Source of the DNA: Holothuria scabra
Lineage: Eukaryota; Echinodermata; Holothuroidea; Aspidochirotida; Holothuriidae
Assembly (NCBI GenBank): GCA_037179385.1
Contig: CM074184.1
Location: forward strand, 13,906,001 to 13,970,000
DNA: 64,000 nt
Direction: 5' to 3'
Every line of letters starts with the position of its first letter. The first letter of the stretch is position 1. Under the pieces are notes generated by a model that made no database searches, was not told the origin of the DNA, and saw only the letters and a list, made by a program, of their open reading frames with translations. Made by a program: the position numbers and the translations under genes. This document shows, in pieces, positions 1 to 15,100 of this stretch.

Positions 1-31
1 TTCATGGAATTGCAAGTGTGTCTATACTCAC

Positions 32-120
32 TGTGTCAACAGATGATGACTGGCATCCAGCAAGACTCTTCAGTTTATCTAGCTTCCCTGTCTGACGCAA
101 TTTATCAATGATATCCTCAG
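32..120 (-). CDS. PRKDC: PRKDC exon e43, tentative
   Basis: Acceptor caacag and donor gtgagt frame an open segment that joins e42 in phase (1 in, 0 out). The peptide, [19 protein letters not shown] then [10 protein letters not shown], lies in a stretch of FAT that is poorly conserved, and I could not align it firmly with the human sequence. Support is from splice signals and phase. Confidence 0.7.
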
Positions 121-3100
121 CTGTTGGTAAGGAAGAGTCACACACACTCTCAAATGTCACTTTTGATAATATTTAACAAAAAACACCCCTTTGAGCCTCT
201 TTCCTTTGTTTAAGTTATATCACAGTTTAATATCACAGTTTAAAACTATCCGTTTCAAGATGACTCAACAAAGAGGATTTATAGAAGATATTTTTATCCT
301 TGTGTCATGTAGGGTTTCAAACACACCTCAAATGAACTCTCTCTTTAAATTAAACCAAACTTGCCACAAGATGACATCACTGCCCTCCCCTTAGCTCTTC
401 ATCAAATCAGTTAAATATTTCTACTCTTCAATAACTACTTGTTTTGTGTGTTGCTACAGAATGTGAATGTGGTAGCACAATAATTATGAGATATCAAGTA
501 GATATTCTACCTGACTTTATAAATTCAGATTATGATTTTAATTGCTCCCTATGGGCTGGGGGTTGTAGAATATGCCCACCTTATTCCCTGCCTGTCGTAA
601 GAGGCAACTTAACGGGAGGACTTGAACAGTATTTGAACAGTATGACACATTTGTGTTGCTGTCTCGTCAAATATTATCTAACTAATTAACTAACAATGAT
701 TTTAATGAACTACACCAAACACTGTACAAAAAGGTGTTTCATGCAAACTAGGGGTGGGGTGAAGGGTCATGTTTAGAAACCCACCTGCATCAGTACAAAG
801 AGCATCAGCTACCATCTCAAAAGAACAGCTGTTCAGAATCTTGTGACTCTCATAGGTGGCACTATTTTCTTTTAAAGCAGCATTACTTTCTAATTTGTCT
901 GGAAAAATTTGATGGAAAATTTAACATAGGTTAAGAGGGCTAGTAAATATGATGTTTTAAGTATAAAAGGTGAGACACAACAGACATGATAACAAGGCAC
1001 TTTCAATATCAATGAAATCGTTTAAGTAATTAAATGTAACTACATACATAACTGCAGTCATTCAGAATACAGGGCTCAGTTCTATTGCTTAAACTCACAT
1101 CAATTTGTTTTGCATCACCATAACTAATGACTTCCACCACGTGAAACTGTTTAATAGTCAAAGTTCAGGTCTAACGGTACAGTTACAGTCTACCTTCAAA
1201 GCATTTTAAACTGAAGCAGATCCCAGCAAAATCATACCTCGGCTGACAGGCAATAGCCCTGACATTATAGCATGATTACAAAAAGTACACACTTTTCAAG
1301 ACTGGTTTGATTCTGGATATTTAATGGATGTCTCTCTAACTACTAAGTTTTAAATTAAGATTCTTGCAACTCTTAAATACACTAAGATTTGTGTATAAAA
1401 CCAGATGAGATAGAATACACTTTAACTCCGGTTTTGACTAATAGATACTTCTTTGGTGACATCACCGAGGAATGTTTCAGGATTATTTTGAGGTCAACAT
1501 CAGTATGTAAGTACAGGCTTTCCCTAAGACATGGTGCTTACTAAAGCCAAGTTATGACATCAGTGATAGCCAACAATAGCAACTGAGTAAAACATGGTGT
1601 ACAAACACAGATTTGAATACATCTTGGACAAAAAAAGAAAGAAACAGACACTTTGTATATACCTGTGGCAATGCCACAGGAAATGAACGTTTCTGTATAT
1701 ACCTGTGACAATGCCCCAGGTAATGAATTCAATAAAATACTGATATGATGTACTTTCAATTTGAAATGCTAAATTTTCTTACTCATTGGATCAAAGGTTG
1801 TTAACAAGGTGGTTACTTTCTCCATGGCACCTAGTAATGATGCCTTCCTCTGGTGCATCTGTACATATGTGTGGGTCCATTGAGGTCGAAGGTCATCGTG
1901 ATCAGGCAGCTGCGTATAAGTACTCTTCAAATGTTTGAGAGCCACAGGAAAATTAGCCTACAAGGATGCCAAAAGCAATCATCAGTATTAGCTGAGGGCA
2001 CTAAAATTGATTGTTCAGACAATTAGACAGACATCCTTTACAATACATTAATGTCTTCGCAATATCTACATGTTATTATTTGAAGGGGGCGGGGGTGTAC
2101 GTGTAAACAGTCACACATATATATAGACCTGTGGCACTCTGTGCCTATCACTTACTATATCATCATTTCAAATGTGGAGCTCCTTGTGTCACTGTGGCTA
2201 TCATATCAAATTGTCATTTCCTGTTTAAAGTCCCTCATATCTTTGTATGTCTTCACCATGACTTGCACCAAGACCATATGGCCAAACTACTGGCGCACTA
2301 CTTACAGTAAAACTTCCCCAAAAAGTTCTTCAAAGTTAATCATTTGGGAAGAGGTTTACTTCTGGTGATTTATGTTTCATCATTGGGACACATTTCATCA
2401 TTTGAGCAAACAAGCTATCATAAAGTACATATGCAATGAATGGGAAGAATGTCCATTATGTGACACATAATAACACTCACTTCACTTACATCCAAGACAA
2501 CCTACCTGTTCTGCAGCACTCTCTGCTATCTTCAAGGATAATCGGATTTTCTCTCTCCCAATGAAATTCTCTAACTCGTCCTTGATCTCTGCATCTGACC
2601 CTTGAGAATTGGAGGCAAATCTGTTGGCAACTTTTTCCATGAATAGACATCTTCATATGAAGAACCAAAATAGAAAAAGATGAATGTTTCCATGACAACC
2701 ATCACACAATGTGATTAACAGTTGCAAATTGTAGCAAAAATTATGTGTAAGAGATGATGTATCTTAGAGACATGATAAGTTCCATATATAACTCATATGG
2801 ATACTACATAGACCTGAAGACACTTGTACACTGATGTGTAGACAAGAAAGACATCATAATACGAAAAAAAAAATGAGCACAAATGCAAATTATTACCCGT
2901 AAAAAAGACACTCCGCATACTTCCTATTTTTTTATCTTCAAAATTGAAAATTTCAAGTAAAATTTCACTAAAAAGGAGCACAGAATGTAGTAAAATAGGT
3001 GACAGCATCTTTTAACCTTAAAACACTAAGAGAAAGTAGCTTCTAATTATTACCTATTGGTGATCAGATCATCCCAAATGTTTATAGAATCTCGTTTAGG

Positions 3101-6100
3101 ATCTGGCAGACAGTTGGACCATTTCTCAGCCATTATCTGACCCTTCCTACATCCCTCTCTACTTGAGATATTAATCTGGTTCATGAAGTCAATAAATTCA
3201 TGTATCTCCATTAATCTTTGAAGTCCCTGTAACTTGGACAGACGGCTGTGAGTCATCAGAGGATTCAGGCTGGACCATTCCTGAGGAAAGAGGGTATTTT
3301 TAAAAAGTTTCTGAAATCAAGCATTTGCTATGGTTTTTTTTTTGGGGGGGGGGGGAGGATTAGGATTTTAAACCCATTATAAAATATTTCTCATAATTCT
3401 GAAAGATAATGACACATTTTTAAGTGATGTAAAGATTAAATGTGCAGCAAACTTCATTTTTTATGAGACCCATCTTTCCCTAGATCTCCTTCAAGCAGTG
3501 TTCACACATCTGAAATTTCTCTAATGTTGGAAAATGTATATACCTTGGATGCTTCATATTGATAGTTTAGTCATATCAGGGAGGTTTCACTAGATGGAGA
3601 TCCATCGAGAAACTTTCTCTTTGAGACATTATAGTTGCCAACACTCATCTCTTTTGTGTGTAGTTCTTTATGACTCAATAGGGTTAACACTGAGGTATTA
3701 GCAGGTGTTCGGAATTAAGTTTAAGCCTGGTTAAGCCGTCTGCTAGATGTCAAACAGAAGATTGGAAAATTCATCCCTTGCCTTAATATTGCCAGTCCCT
3801 TAAAGATGTAAATTAATTTGATGATTTGAACACATTTGGATGCAGATTACAACCCACTCTTATTGTTCTCTGTATGTTACTCTATTTAGGTGTGCCTTTT
3901 AGACCATGCGATTGAATGCGAGTATTGATGGAAATCCCAAAGCAATGTTTAGTCTTTTTCCTCTTTTGCTCATTTGCATAAATCATTAGAAGCAGTCTAT
4001 AGCCAGGATCATTGTGATCATTAGCAATAGCCAGTCCTTTGAAATGTTGAGACAGTGTCTGGCACTTCTTTGTCGGCAACTACTTACACATAACAGCATA
4101 GTTCCAAATAATCCCTTTTGTTGGAGTCACCATAGGTATGAATGAGGTTGCCTAGGTATTAAACATAAGAATTCCACAGCCTTTAGTCCAATAATCCCCA
4201 AATAGAGGATTTAGTGTCCATTTTGGAATCAATCTAATTGGATTAGCATAAATTAAAGATTCGATGGATCTCCATCTAGTAACACCTCCCTGGTCATATC
4301 AATGTCATTGAATTACATCCTACATATCTGGCAAAAGAAAAAAAACCAGAATGCAAAAAAGCATTGAGGTTTCGATGATACATAAATGTTCCATTTCAAA
4401 GAGTGCCATCATGCACCGTTATCTTCTCATTCAAATGTTATACTAGCATGTTCAAAAAATAATTTTGTCATTCCAGATGACCTTTTGACCTCCATAAAAG
4501 CAATACATAGCTAGAATGACAAACAACAGACAGACAAATGGACAAACAGCTATCTTGAGAGATCACGTTTAAAAAGGTTTCCAGGCTTTGACCCCTGGAG
4601 ACCCCAGATGACCTTTCATCTCTGCCAAAAACTATGGGGACCATCTTCTGACCACAATGCATCCACATACAGTACCCAAATATGAAATCTATCCCAGTTT
4701 CCTATCTTGAGATATTGCATAAGCAGGATTTTCAGACTTGGCCCAGCAGTGACCCCAGATGACCTTTGACCTCCATCAAAAACATTACGTATCATTTCCT
4801 GACCATAACCCATCCACATAACAAATATGAAATCTATCAAAGCTACTTAACCTGAGATATCACATAAACAAGGTTTTCAGATTTTGACCCCTGGTGACCC
4901 CTGATGACCTTTGACCTCCGCCAAAAGCAATAGGGATCATTTACTTACTATGACGTATCCACATACCAAATATGAAATCTATCCAAGTTTCCTACTTTGA
5001 GATCTTGCATTAACAAGGTTTTCATGCTTTGACCCCTGATGACCCCAAATGACCTTTGACCACCGCCAAAAACAATAGGGACCATTTAATGACTATAAGG
5101 CCTTCACATACCAGATATGACATGTATCCAAGTTTCCTACCTTGAGATATTGCATTAACAAGGTTTTCATACTTTAACCCCTGGTGACCCCAGATGACCT
5201 TATACCTCCACCAAAAACGGTAGGGACTATCTCCTGACCATAACACATCCACATAGTAAATATGAAATCTATTCAAGCTTTCTACCTTGAGATATCGTGG
5301 TAACGAGATTTTCAGACGTTGACCCCAGTGATCCCAGATGACCTTTGACCTACACCAAAAACAATAGGGACCATCTACTGACTATAACACATCCACATAC
5401 CAAATATAAAATCTATCCAAGTTTCCTACCTTGAGATATCACATTAACAAGGTTTTCATACTTTGACCCCTGATAACCCCAGATGACCTTTATCCTCCAC
5501 CAAAAACAATAGGAACCACCTCCTGACCATAACACATCCACACACTAAATATGAAATCTATTCAAGCTTTCTACCTTGAGATATTGTGTTAACGAGATTT
5601 TCAGACGTTGACCCCAGGTGACCCCAGATGACCTTTGACCTACTCCAAAAACAATAGGAACCATCTACTGACTATAACACATCCACATACCAAATATGAA
5701 ATCTATCCAAGCTTCCTATCTTGAGATATCATGTTAACAAAATTTTCAGACTTTGACCCCAGGTGACCCCAGATGACCTTTGACCCCAAACAAAAACAAT
5801 AGGGACCATCTACTGACTATAATGCATCCACATACCAAATATGAAATCCATCCAAGTTTCCTACCTTGAGATATCCTCTTAACTAGGCTTCCATACTTTG
5901 ACCCCTGGTGTCCCCAGATGACCTTTGACCTCCACCAAAAAGGATAGGGACCATCTCCTGACCATAACACATCCACATACTAAATATGAAATCTATTCAA
6001 GCTTTCTACCTTGAGACGTCGTGTTAACGAGATTTTCAGATGTTGACCCCTGGTGACCCCAGATGACATTTGAACTACCCCAAAAACAATAGGGGCCATC

Positions 6101-9100
6101 TACTGACTATAACGCATCCACAAACCATATATGAAATCTATCCAAGCTTCCTATCTTGAGATATTGTGTTAACAAGGTTTTCAGACTTTGACCCCTGGTG
6201 ACCTTTGACCTCCACCAAAAACAATGGGGTTCTTCCTTTCAATATGGTGCATCTATGTACCAAGTTTGAAAACTGTCACACATTCCTATCTTGAGATATT
6301 GTGTTAACAAGCAAAGTGTCACAAACACACACACATACACACCTACACACGCACACACACACACATACATACATACATACATACATACATACATACATAC
6401 ATACACACGCACGCCATCATGATTGCATTGGTTTCTCTTATCATCGAAACCAAAAACAACTTACCTCTAAGAAGGTCTTTGTGCAATTAGCCATATAAAA
6501 CTGAGCTCTTTGATAGTCTTCTTGTATGATGTGCAATCCAGTTAACTCCTCACTGTTTCTTGCCTTGAATCCAGGAAGAAATGATAAATAATGTGAGTTA
6601 CAATTATTCTTACTTCCAGGAATATTCAGAGAGGATGAACAATGGCACCACGATGCCCATAGTTGATGCTTATGCTACAATAGCTGCCCAGAAAAATTGT
6701 ATACAGTGGCACCAAGCACTAAACAACCACACCTGATTCCTCTCGATGACTCATACCCTCTGTATAGCCTGCCATTCCTGTGCCCCCTCTGCAACTCCTA
6801 AAACACGATTTTACTAATAGTTATACTTTATTTGAAGTTACTTGAAAGTCATCAGTGAAATGTTTCTAGAGTATTGATGCACAAAAAACCTGTTGGAGCT
6901 CAAATCTAAAATTTTTTAAAAGCTGGTTTTTATGGGTAAAAAGATGGAAACCCCACCCTATCCCCACTATGACCTACCAACTCCATTATCCCCCACACTA
7001 CGGTACTGTATCAGATGCTACTCCTATCACACACCACCATGGGATTGCCTTTATAGGTTGCATTGACTGATTATGATGGCTACTTTGACCGATTGTGATG
7101 GCTACTTAGACAAAAAATTTTTAGGAAAGGTAAAAGATTTTTGTTGAAATAAAATTCCAAGTTGACCAAATGAATGATAATAGAGCTATGTATGAATAGT
7201 GAGCATAATAAAGATCTGCTTCACACAAGTAACACAAAGCAAACTTATGTTTTACCTCTAGGTAGGCTCTTTTATCCAAGTCCTTTGAAGATTTATCAAC
7301 AAAATCAAGAAGAGATTGATCACCTCCATCTTCACCATCTATCAAAGCATTCTGGAGAAGTTTCATCTTACTTCTGATCATATATGGCAGATACAGCTCC
7401 TGAAAAGCAAAAAAAAAAAGGCAAAGTAGGCTAGTTAACTGGTCCACATGAAGGGGCTTCAGTCTGGTGAGCAACCAACTTTGTCAGCTGGGCAACTGAT
7501 TTTAGTGGCAAACCTATGCCAAGGAAAGCCACAGAATCCAGAGAAAAACCCATGTACATCGAGCAGGACTTGAACCCATGCACATGTAAAACACATTGGT
7601 ACACAGCAGCTGGAATAGACCACTCTGCCACTCAATGACCCTAACTCCTTAAAAGACAGCATTTCAATTTTATCTTAAAATTGGTGTCCAAGATGACCTG
7701 ACAACAAAAGTCCATTTTCTATGTAAATGGTAAAGAAATGAAAACAAAGGAAATTGCAATACCTGTGAATAGCTGCTATCCCAAACCTTCTGGATATCAG
7801 GGGGGTGTTTTTCATCAATGTTTGTGGTGGAATATTTCTCAAGGTCTCCCCACTGGGTCAACTGGTTACAGCACTATGGAGACAAATATTTTTTTTCTTT
7901 ACTGTTCATCTTAAAAGCAAGATACTTTCAAAGCCAGAATCAATAGTTAAGATTAATTTATTAACAAATGAAAATATGTGAGGAAAATGACAGACTCAAA
8001 AAACTCCTTCCCAGACGACCTATCAATAATTGTAGATCTGCCACCACAGGACAAAATCAAAGCCACTATGACTGTCACATGAATATACAATAGCTACCAT
8101 TGCTGTTACATGACTAAACAATAGCAACCATGGCATGAATTGTCTTAGCAAAGGAACAAAGATTACTGCAATAGTACCATTATTTTACATGGTATCAAAC
8201 TTCAAAACTTCTTTTGAAGACTCCAAGACAATATCAACACACAGTGTGGACAATATGATTATAAGTAATTGTGATTTTGAACTTAACCTGCTGGAAATTT
8301 TGTGAAAAAAGACTGAAGTGACAACCTTATTTTCCATACTACTTTTCACCTTTTAACAGGTATAATTAAGTGGCATGAATTTTCATGTGCACAAATATTT
8401 GAAATGTGTTGAGAACAAGTAAAACTGAATGCAAATATTCACTCAATAATTACCTGTAGACGGCCTTCATCCCATAGATCCTCTTCCACTTGCTGAAGAC
8501 TGTCCTCATCCCACTCATCAGATATCGCCTGCAAATTAGAGCAAAATCCCACCATGGTTCACAGAGTTGACACACACATATGAGGTATATCTTTACTAAA
8601 CTTGTTTTATCAAACAATTTACTGACTTTGTAACTTTGCAAGTGGTATCAACTTCTTAATTCATGCATTACCAGCCTCAGTGGATTCCCATAATGGTAAA
8701 GACCACATTTAAAGATCCCCAACAAAGAGAGATCTCTATTAAACAGAGAGAGATCTCTGTACCATAACATACAAGCAATAACTCAGAACCCAAAGACAGA
8801 GTGGCACAAATACGACATCTGGGATCTCGACTAAGTGTTTAATTTACATCAATACATCTTGAGAGACAGGTTTCATCAAATTAAATGAAAACTGACCAAT
8901 TGAAGTCACAATGAGATAGTGAAGAAATAGGAAGATCAAGAGGGCAACAACAGAGTTTATCACTGTTGACCTAACAACACCACAACAAACCATGTTCCGA
9001 CCAATCACAAAATTTCCATGTGTCACCTGATCATACAGCTTCATAGCAGTGGAATAGTCCCCTCTGGCTTCAGCTTCAAGAGCAGTCTGGGTAATTTCAT

Positions 9101-12100
9101 GGGTGTCAATACGGCCGCCAAATATTCCTTGCAAGACATCAAACTCACCAAGATCTTTATACAACCTTATAAAAAAAAAATACAACAGGAGTGATTCATG
9201 CAATGGTATGATATAAAACACTGACCCTAACCACCCATCCCCTCCCTAAACTTCATAAAAAAAGGCTGCCCTGCTTTGAACAATCTTTCTTTCTCACACA
9301 AAAGGAAACACTGCATGCTGCTAGAATTCAATAGGACATTTTAGCCAATATTACCCGAGAAAAAGGCTTTTTCCCGGGTGAAGCTTATCTCTATAATTGC
9401 ATCAGTTAATACCTTTTACAACCAAACTTGCTCCATTGACCAATCAGTCTTTAAAACGGTTCAAACCCCTTTAATTTTAATGATCTCAAGACACCTGAAC
9501 AGGAAGTTCTCTGATAGATTCTGGATTAAGAGTGGTCAACTAGAGATGGCTAAAACTTGCTATTCATTTCTAGCGTCATGGAAAACCACCATCTACAGGA
9601 AATAAAAGGAGAACGAACCATATGGCACAAAACTTCTCAAAGATATGCTTCACATTGCTTTCTATATTCAATGTTGTATAGTGTTCTGTAAGTGCTGTCA
9701 GTTTCAAAAAAAGAATTTCAGCTTCTTACAATGGAAATTTCTTTTAGGCAAACACTAATGGCCAGTGGTAGCTTTCACTATGCACTAATATTATCATCTA
9801 GCTTATTTTACTATCCACAAACATAAAGGTCACCCCTTCAAATAAATGGTGAGGTGCATTCTCCAAAAAGAGAGACCACACTCAACAATTTGCATCAAAA
9901 TGACTAAAATATTACCCTCCGCAGGTAACATTGATCTATCACTACAAAATGATTCAGCACTCTTAGTGAAACAAGAGCCCAATGGGCACTGTGGTTCCTT
10001 GCTGGATATTATAAGAATGTACAGCCAGTCTCTGAAATAGAGCTAAGCAAAAGCTAATACTCAATGTTTGTAACATCTTCACAAGGGATATTTTATTACT
10101 TATATTACATGATATCAAAGATCAAATTTTTGTGGCCTTACTAACTTTCAACTTTTGTAATGCTTGGTGATCCTTCAAAAATATTTCCTCATTTCCATTT
10201 GTACAGTATTTATGCTTGTAATCAAACTTGATATTATCATCAATAAACAATACACAATGTGGTCAGAGCGAGAAAAACACCCCTTGTATTTCTCTCACAA
10301 TTTATTTTTACCTGCTCTCAAATAAAACTTGCTATTACTTTAAGACAATCTACCATTTGTTCTGTTTGCAACCTCGACACAGAAAACAGTGTTTATTCAG
10401 CAGTTAAGCAGAAAGCAAGTGATTAATGGGGTGTGATAATAGAATGAGGATTAGGTTACCCCCACAGAGCACAGCAGTATTAAAGAGACATACTGTATAA
10501 TCCATGCATTGCTTCCACTGGCAGAGAGACCAGTTTAATGCAGAGTGACCTGTGTTCAGTGAAATCTACAGATTTCAGTTATTGCCCTCTTAAAACTTTG
10601 AATGATCCAAAATATGTGTACAACCCAAAGGAATCATTACTGAACAAACGCAAAGGCCAAATTTCTAAGGTGTTTGGGTGTATAAGCATGCAAAACCAGG
10701 TGAGATAAAAAATCTATTGAACCTATCTTTATCTAGCTTACAAGATTTTCTAAATAACATTTCCAGCGGTTGACCTCCAGTGACCTTGATGACCTCTGAC
10801 CTTAACCAAACACAGATTGATTTGATATATGTCCTTTCTACCTTTAAATGCTGTGTTAAAACTTTTTTCAGTGTTTGACCCCTGGTGACCCCAGATGACC
10901 CCTTGACCTTCACCAAACATATCCAATTTCATCCTTATGCCATAACACATCCACACGCCACGTATGACATTTATCCAAGTTTCCTATCTAGAGATATCGT
11001 GTTGAGAAGGTTTTTAGTTTTTGACCTCTGGCGACCCCAAATGACCTTTGACCTCCACCAAAAACGATAGGGCACACCTTCTCCCTATGACAAATCTATG
11101 TGCCAAATCAAAGTTCCATCCAACCTTCCCTTGTTGAGTTAGAGCGTACCGAAGCAAGTATCACACACACACACACACGCACACACACACACACACACGC
11201 CAACCTGACTACATAGGTTCCTTTGCTACCGCAAGGAACCAAAAACTTGCTCTCACCTGGCCAGTTCTATCCAAGTACTTATCTCCCTAGAGACTTCTCG
11301 CCGAGATGTTCTTGCTCTCTTCGAAGCCCTCTCCTCTTCCCATACTTTCTGGAGCAGCATCTCTTCAAGGACTCTTACCCCTAATAGAAAAAAATGACAT
11401 CCTCTAATACAGCATCAATAATATCTGTTTAAAACAGCATGTGATCATAAAAATTTAATCCTGTGAATTCAGGTTCAGAGTACCATCTAGGTTTATTAAT
11501 AACAACCTGCTATTCAGTTGACTGTTGATGTGCAACAGTAAAATTTAACTTTCTTCAACTAAGTGTTTTCAGGGCCTTAAATGTCAAACAGGAGTAAACT
11601 AATCACTACCAATCCAGCTCATGTCACATTAATGTTAAGTCTCATCCAGTGTGTGAGACTGTTTAACAAGTATTAAGCCACATCTTCCAACAAGCTAAGA
11701 GGAATAAATATCATTCCACTGCACTATCACTGTTCACTGTCTTTTTCCAGCAACTTGGGGTGCAAAAGATCCACATCCAATACCAAATTAATAAGACAAA
11801 AAGAAATCCGTTCCATGATTTTCTTTTTTAAAAACAATCCCTTGCAAAGCCTTGGCAACATTCCCACAAAATTACACATCACAGCTTCATCCAAGTCATT
11901 CCTCACCAATATAAAAAGTGGTTTACTAGTAGATTAGTACGTACTATGAAAGTGTGAGCTTCTATGTTGTACCAGTCAAGATATCATACCAGCTATATTT
12001 TAAGCTAGGAAGAACTTGAAACTAGTGTGATTGGCAGGAAAAACAGAGAAGGTGCCAAATTGTCAATAAAATAGGATGAAGAATGGTTTTTGAAAGCCTT

Positions 12101-15100
12101 CATTCTTCATTTAGGCAAAGCAGTATTATCAGTAAGGCACATATAACATTTTTCAGTAATTTCAGAGTGCTTTTTTGTTCCTTTCTTGCAATTTAAAAAT
12201 AGGATAAAGCAGGCAAATAGTAGGAAAAAGCAGAATTTTCAAAAACTAAAACAAGAGCCCAGTGGGCACTGTGGTTCCTTGCTGGATATTATAAGAACTG
12301 TACAGCCAGTCTCTGAAATAGAGCTTAGGAAAGGTTCATACTCAATGTTCGTAACATCTTCACAAGGGATATTTTAGTACTAATCAAGTTTTGTGGTCTT
12401 ACTTACATTCAACTTTTATAATGCTTGAAGATCCTTCAAAAACACTACCTCATTTCCATATGTATTTATGCTTGTAATCAAACCAGATATTATCACCAGT
12501 AAACAATACACAATGTGGTCAGAGAGAGAAAAACACCCCTTGTACTTCTCTCATACCTTATTTTTACCTGCTCTCAAATAAAACTTGCCATATTACTTAA
12601 AAACAATCTACCATTTGTCCTGCTTGCTATCTCTACACAGAAAACTGGGTTTATTCAGCAGTTAAGCAGAAAGCAAGTGATTAATGGGGTGTGATAATAG
12701 AGAATTAGGTTACCCCACAGGGCACAGCAGTATTAAAGAGACATACTGTACAATCCATGCATTGCTTCCACTGGCAGAGAGACCAGTTTAATGCAGTGTG
12801 ACCTGTGTTCACTGAAATCTACAGATTTCAGTTAATGCCCTCTTACAACTTTGGATGATCCAAAATCTGTGCACAACCCGAAGGAATCATTACTGAATGA
12901 ATGTAACAGCCCAATTCCTACTGGTGTTTGGGTGTATAAGCATGCAAAACCATGAAAAAATCCATTGAACCTATCTTTATCTAGCTTACAAAATTTTCTA
13001 AGTAACATTTGACCCCATGACCCCAGATGACCCTTGACCTTCACCAAACATATCAGATTTCATCTTTACACCACAACACATCTGCACACTAAGTATGACA
13101 TCTATCCACGTTTCCTACCTTGAAGTATAGTATTGAGAAGGTTTTTAGTTTTTGACCTCTGGTGACCCCAAATGACCTTAAACCTCCACCAAAAACAATA
13201 GGGCACATTTTCTTGTTATGACCAATCTATGTACCAAATCCAAGTTCCATCCAACCTTCCCTTGTTGAGTTAGAGCGTACCAAAGCAAGTGTCACACACG
13301 CACACACACACACACACACACACCAACCTAACTACATAGATTCCTTTTCTACCACAAGGAACCAAAAATAATACAAGTACAAGGAAGGTTCAAAAGCTAC
13401 GCTAATATGTCACTTGAAAGGCTGTTCAGAAATTAAGACTGAGTTTACATTGGTTCTAATAATGTATCTAACTGTCCTTTCTTTAAAGTTAAAGTCTTAC
13501 CAAGGTGAATCTGTTTACTGGTGAGTGATGTCACCATCACCAACGGTGGATCTAAACTCAGCCTCTTGGAATGGTGCAGTACTATTTCCTGTCCAAGGAG
13601 AGAAGTATGACAGCAAAATTTATGTGTTGTAATCCAAAAATGGAGACATGAATCTACTACATCCAATAAGAATTCTATCAAATATTTTGACTACTGCAGA
13701 AGCTAAATTGTGAAATTCATGTTGCAAATGACATGAAAAGAAAAATTATGCAGTTTTGTGTATGTTATTAAGCTTGACACTGTAAAATACTGAAAATACT
13801 TTATCATCAAAAGAGGATGACTTAAGTTTACAGAGTGAAAACTTGTTTTGTTAGCTTACATTGTTAGGGTTGAAAAGGAAGTCGTTTCAAATAAAACACA
13901 TTATTTCCTCTCACTATCAAACTGCTTCATTGTCATGTACACTGACATTGATTCTATTGCTCCATTGAAGTACAGGCCAGGAACAAAATACATGAAATTA
14001 AAATTGTTAAAATGTACTGTCAGTTGTCTTAAAAAAAAAAAACAGAAAACAAAACTATACAATATATATTCAAAATACATTTCTACCTGTAGACAACTAA
14101 CAAAAGGAGCAAAATATTGACTTGAAGATGACAGCATCTGGTTGAGGTACTGATTGATATCAACAATCAACTGGTCTGCCTCCCTCTCTGTCTTCTTCTC
14201 CTCAATCTGATCAAAGATACCACCAAAAATTGAGCTAAAGAGTAGTCTGGCTAGAGTTGCGTCTTTCTGTAAAATCAGCAAAAAGAGATATACCAATATC
14301 TAAAATCTACTGAACAATTTTGAAAAATACTTTGCTTAAATGCAAAAAGGGTCACCATTACATGAGTATGTACAATTAAAGTACGATTGAAGTAACAGAT
14401 GATATACAGACGGACTCACCATACGTACATAATGACAATAATACTCTCAGTCATTACACTTCATAAGACAGGTAAAAAGAAGAAACAAAGCATTTGAAAA
14501 AGTAGAGAATCAATGGTGTAGAGACTCTTCTGTATTGCACATAAAACAACTCCAATGAGTTTTACATTTTTCAGGTGTGCTGTAAATCCCACTCCTGGGG
14601 CCCATTCCACAAAGAGTTATGCACAATCTTAAGTATGATTTACTGTTGACTTAAGTATGGGGAATCAAACTTAAGATTGTGCGTAACTCTCTATGGAATG
14701 GGCCCATGGTGAAATTAAGGAATGTGGTAGTTGTGCTGTTTTATTAAATTTTAATAGATTTATTCCAGTTTTAGGTGTGCAAAAAATCACACTCCTCACA
14801 GTAATTTGAGGTGAGTGATAGTGGGCAATCGCACTCACACCCCTAAAAATTCAAGGCCTGGAGTGGGATATTTACACGTCTACAGACCTATAACAAGAAG
14901 GTGAAATGATATAAAACACTGGGGCTAATAGGTTTAATATTTCATCTTACAAGTTACAAATACTGATAATCTCTTACCTGTGCTACAGCCTGGAGAGGTG
15001 CTATGAGGTCAACAAACTTTATCTGTATATCTGGCAGATCCCCAACCCTATACTGACGATACAAGGTCACCTGATGGAATCTCTTCTCTCTTCGTTCCTT

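Noticed and set aside
4346..6300. Regularly spaced repeats that could suggest a CRISPR array or a centromeric satellite
   Set aside because: Units are contiguous and diverged with no spacers, and the array is bounded by transposon-like ends. The DNA is animal.
7174..7377. Plus-strand open frames opposite PRKDC exons
   Set aside because: They are shadows of the minus-strand coding exons, which have strong homology and splice signals.
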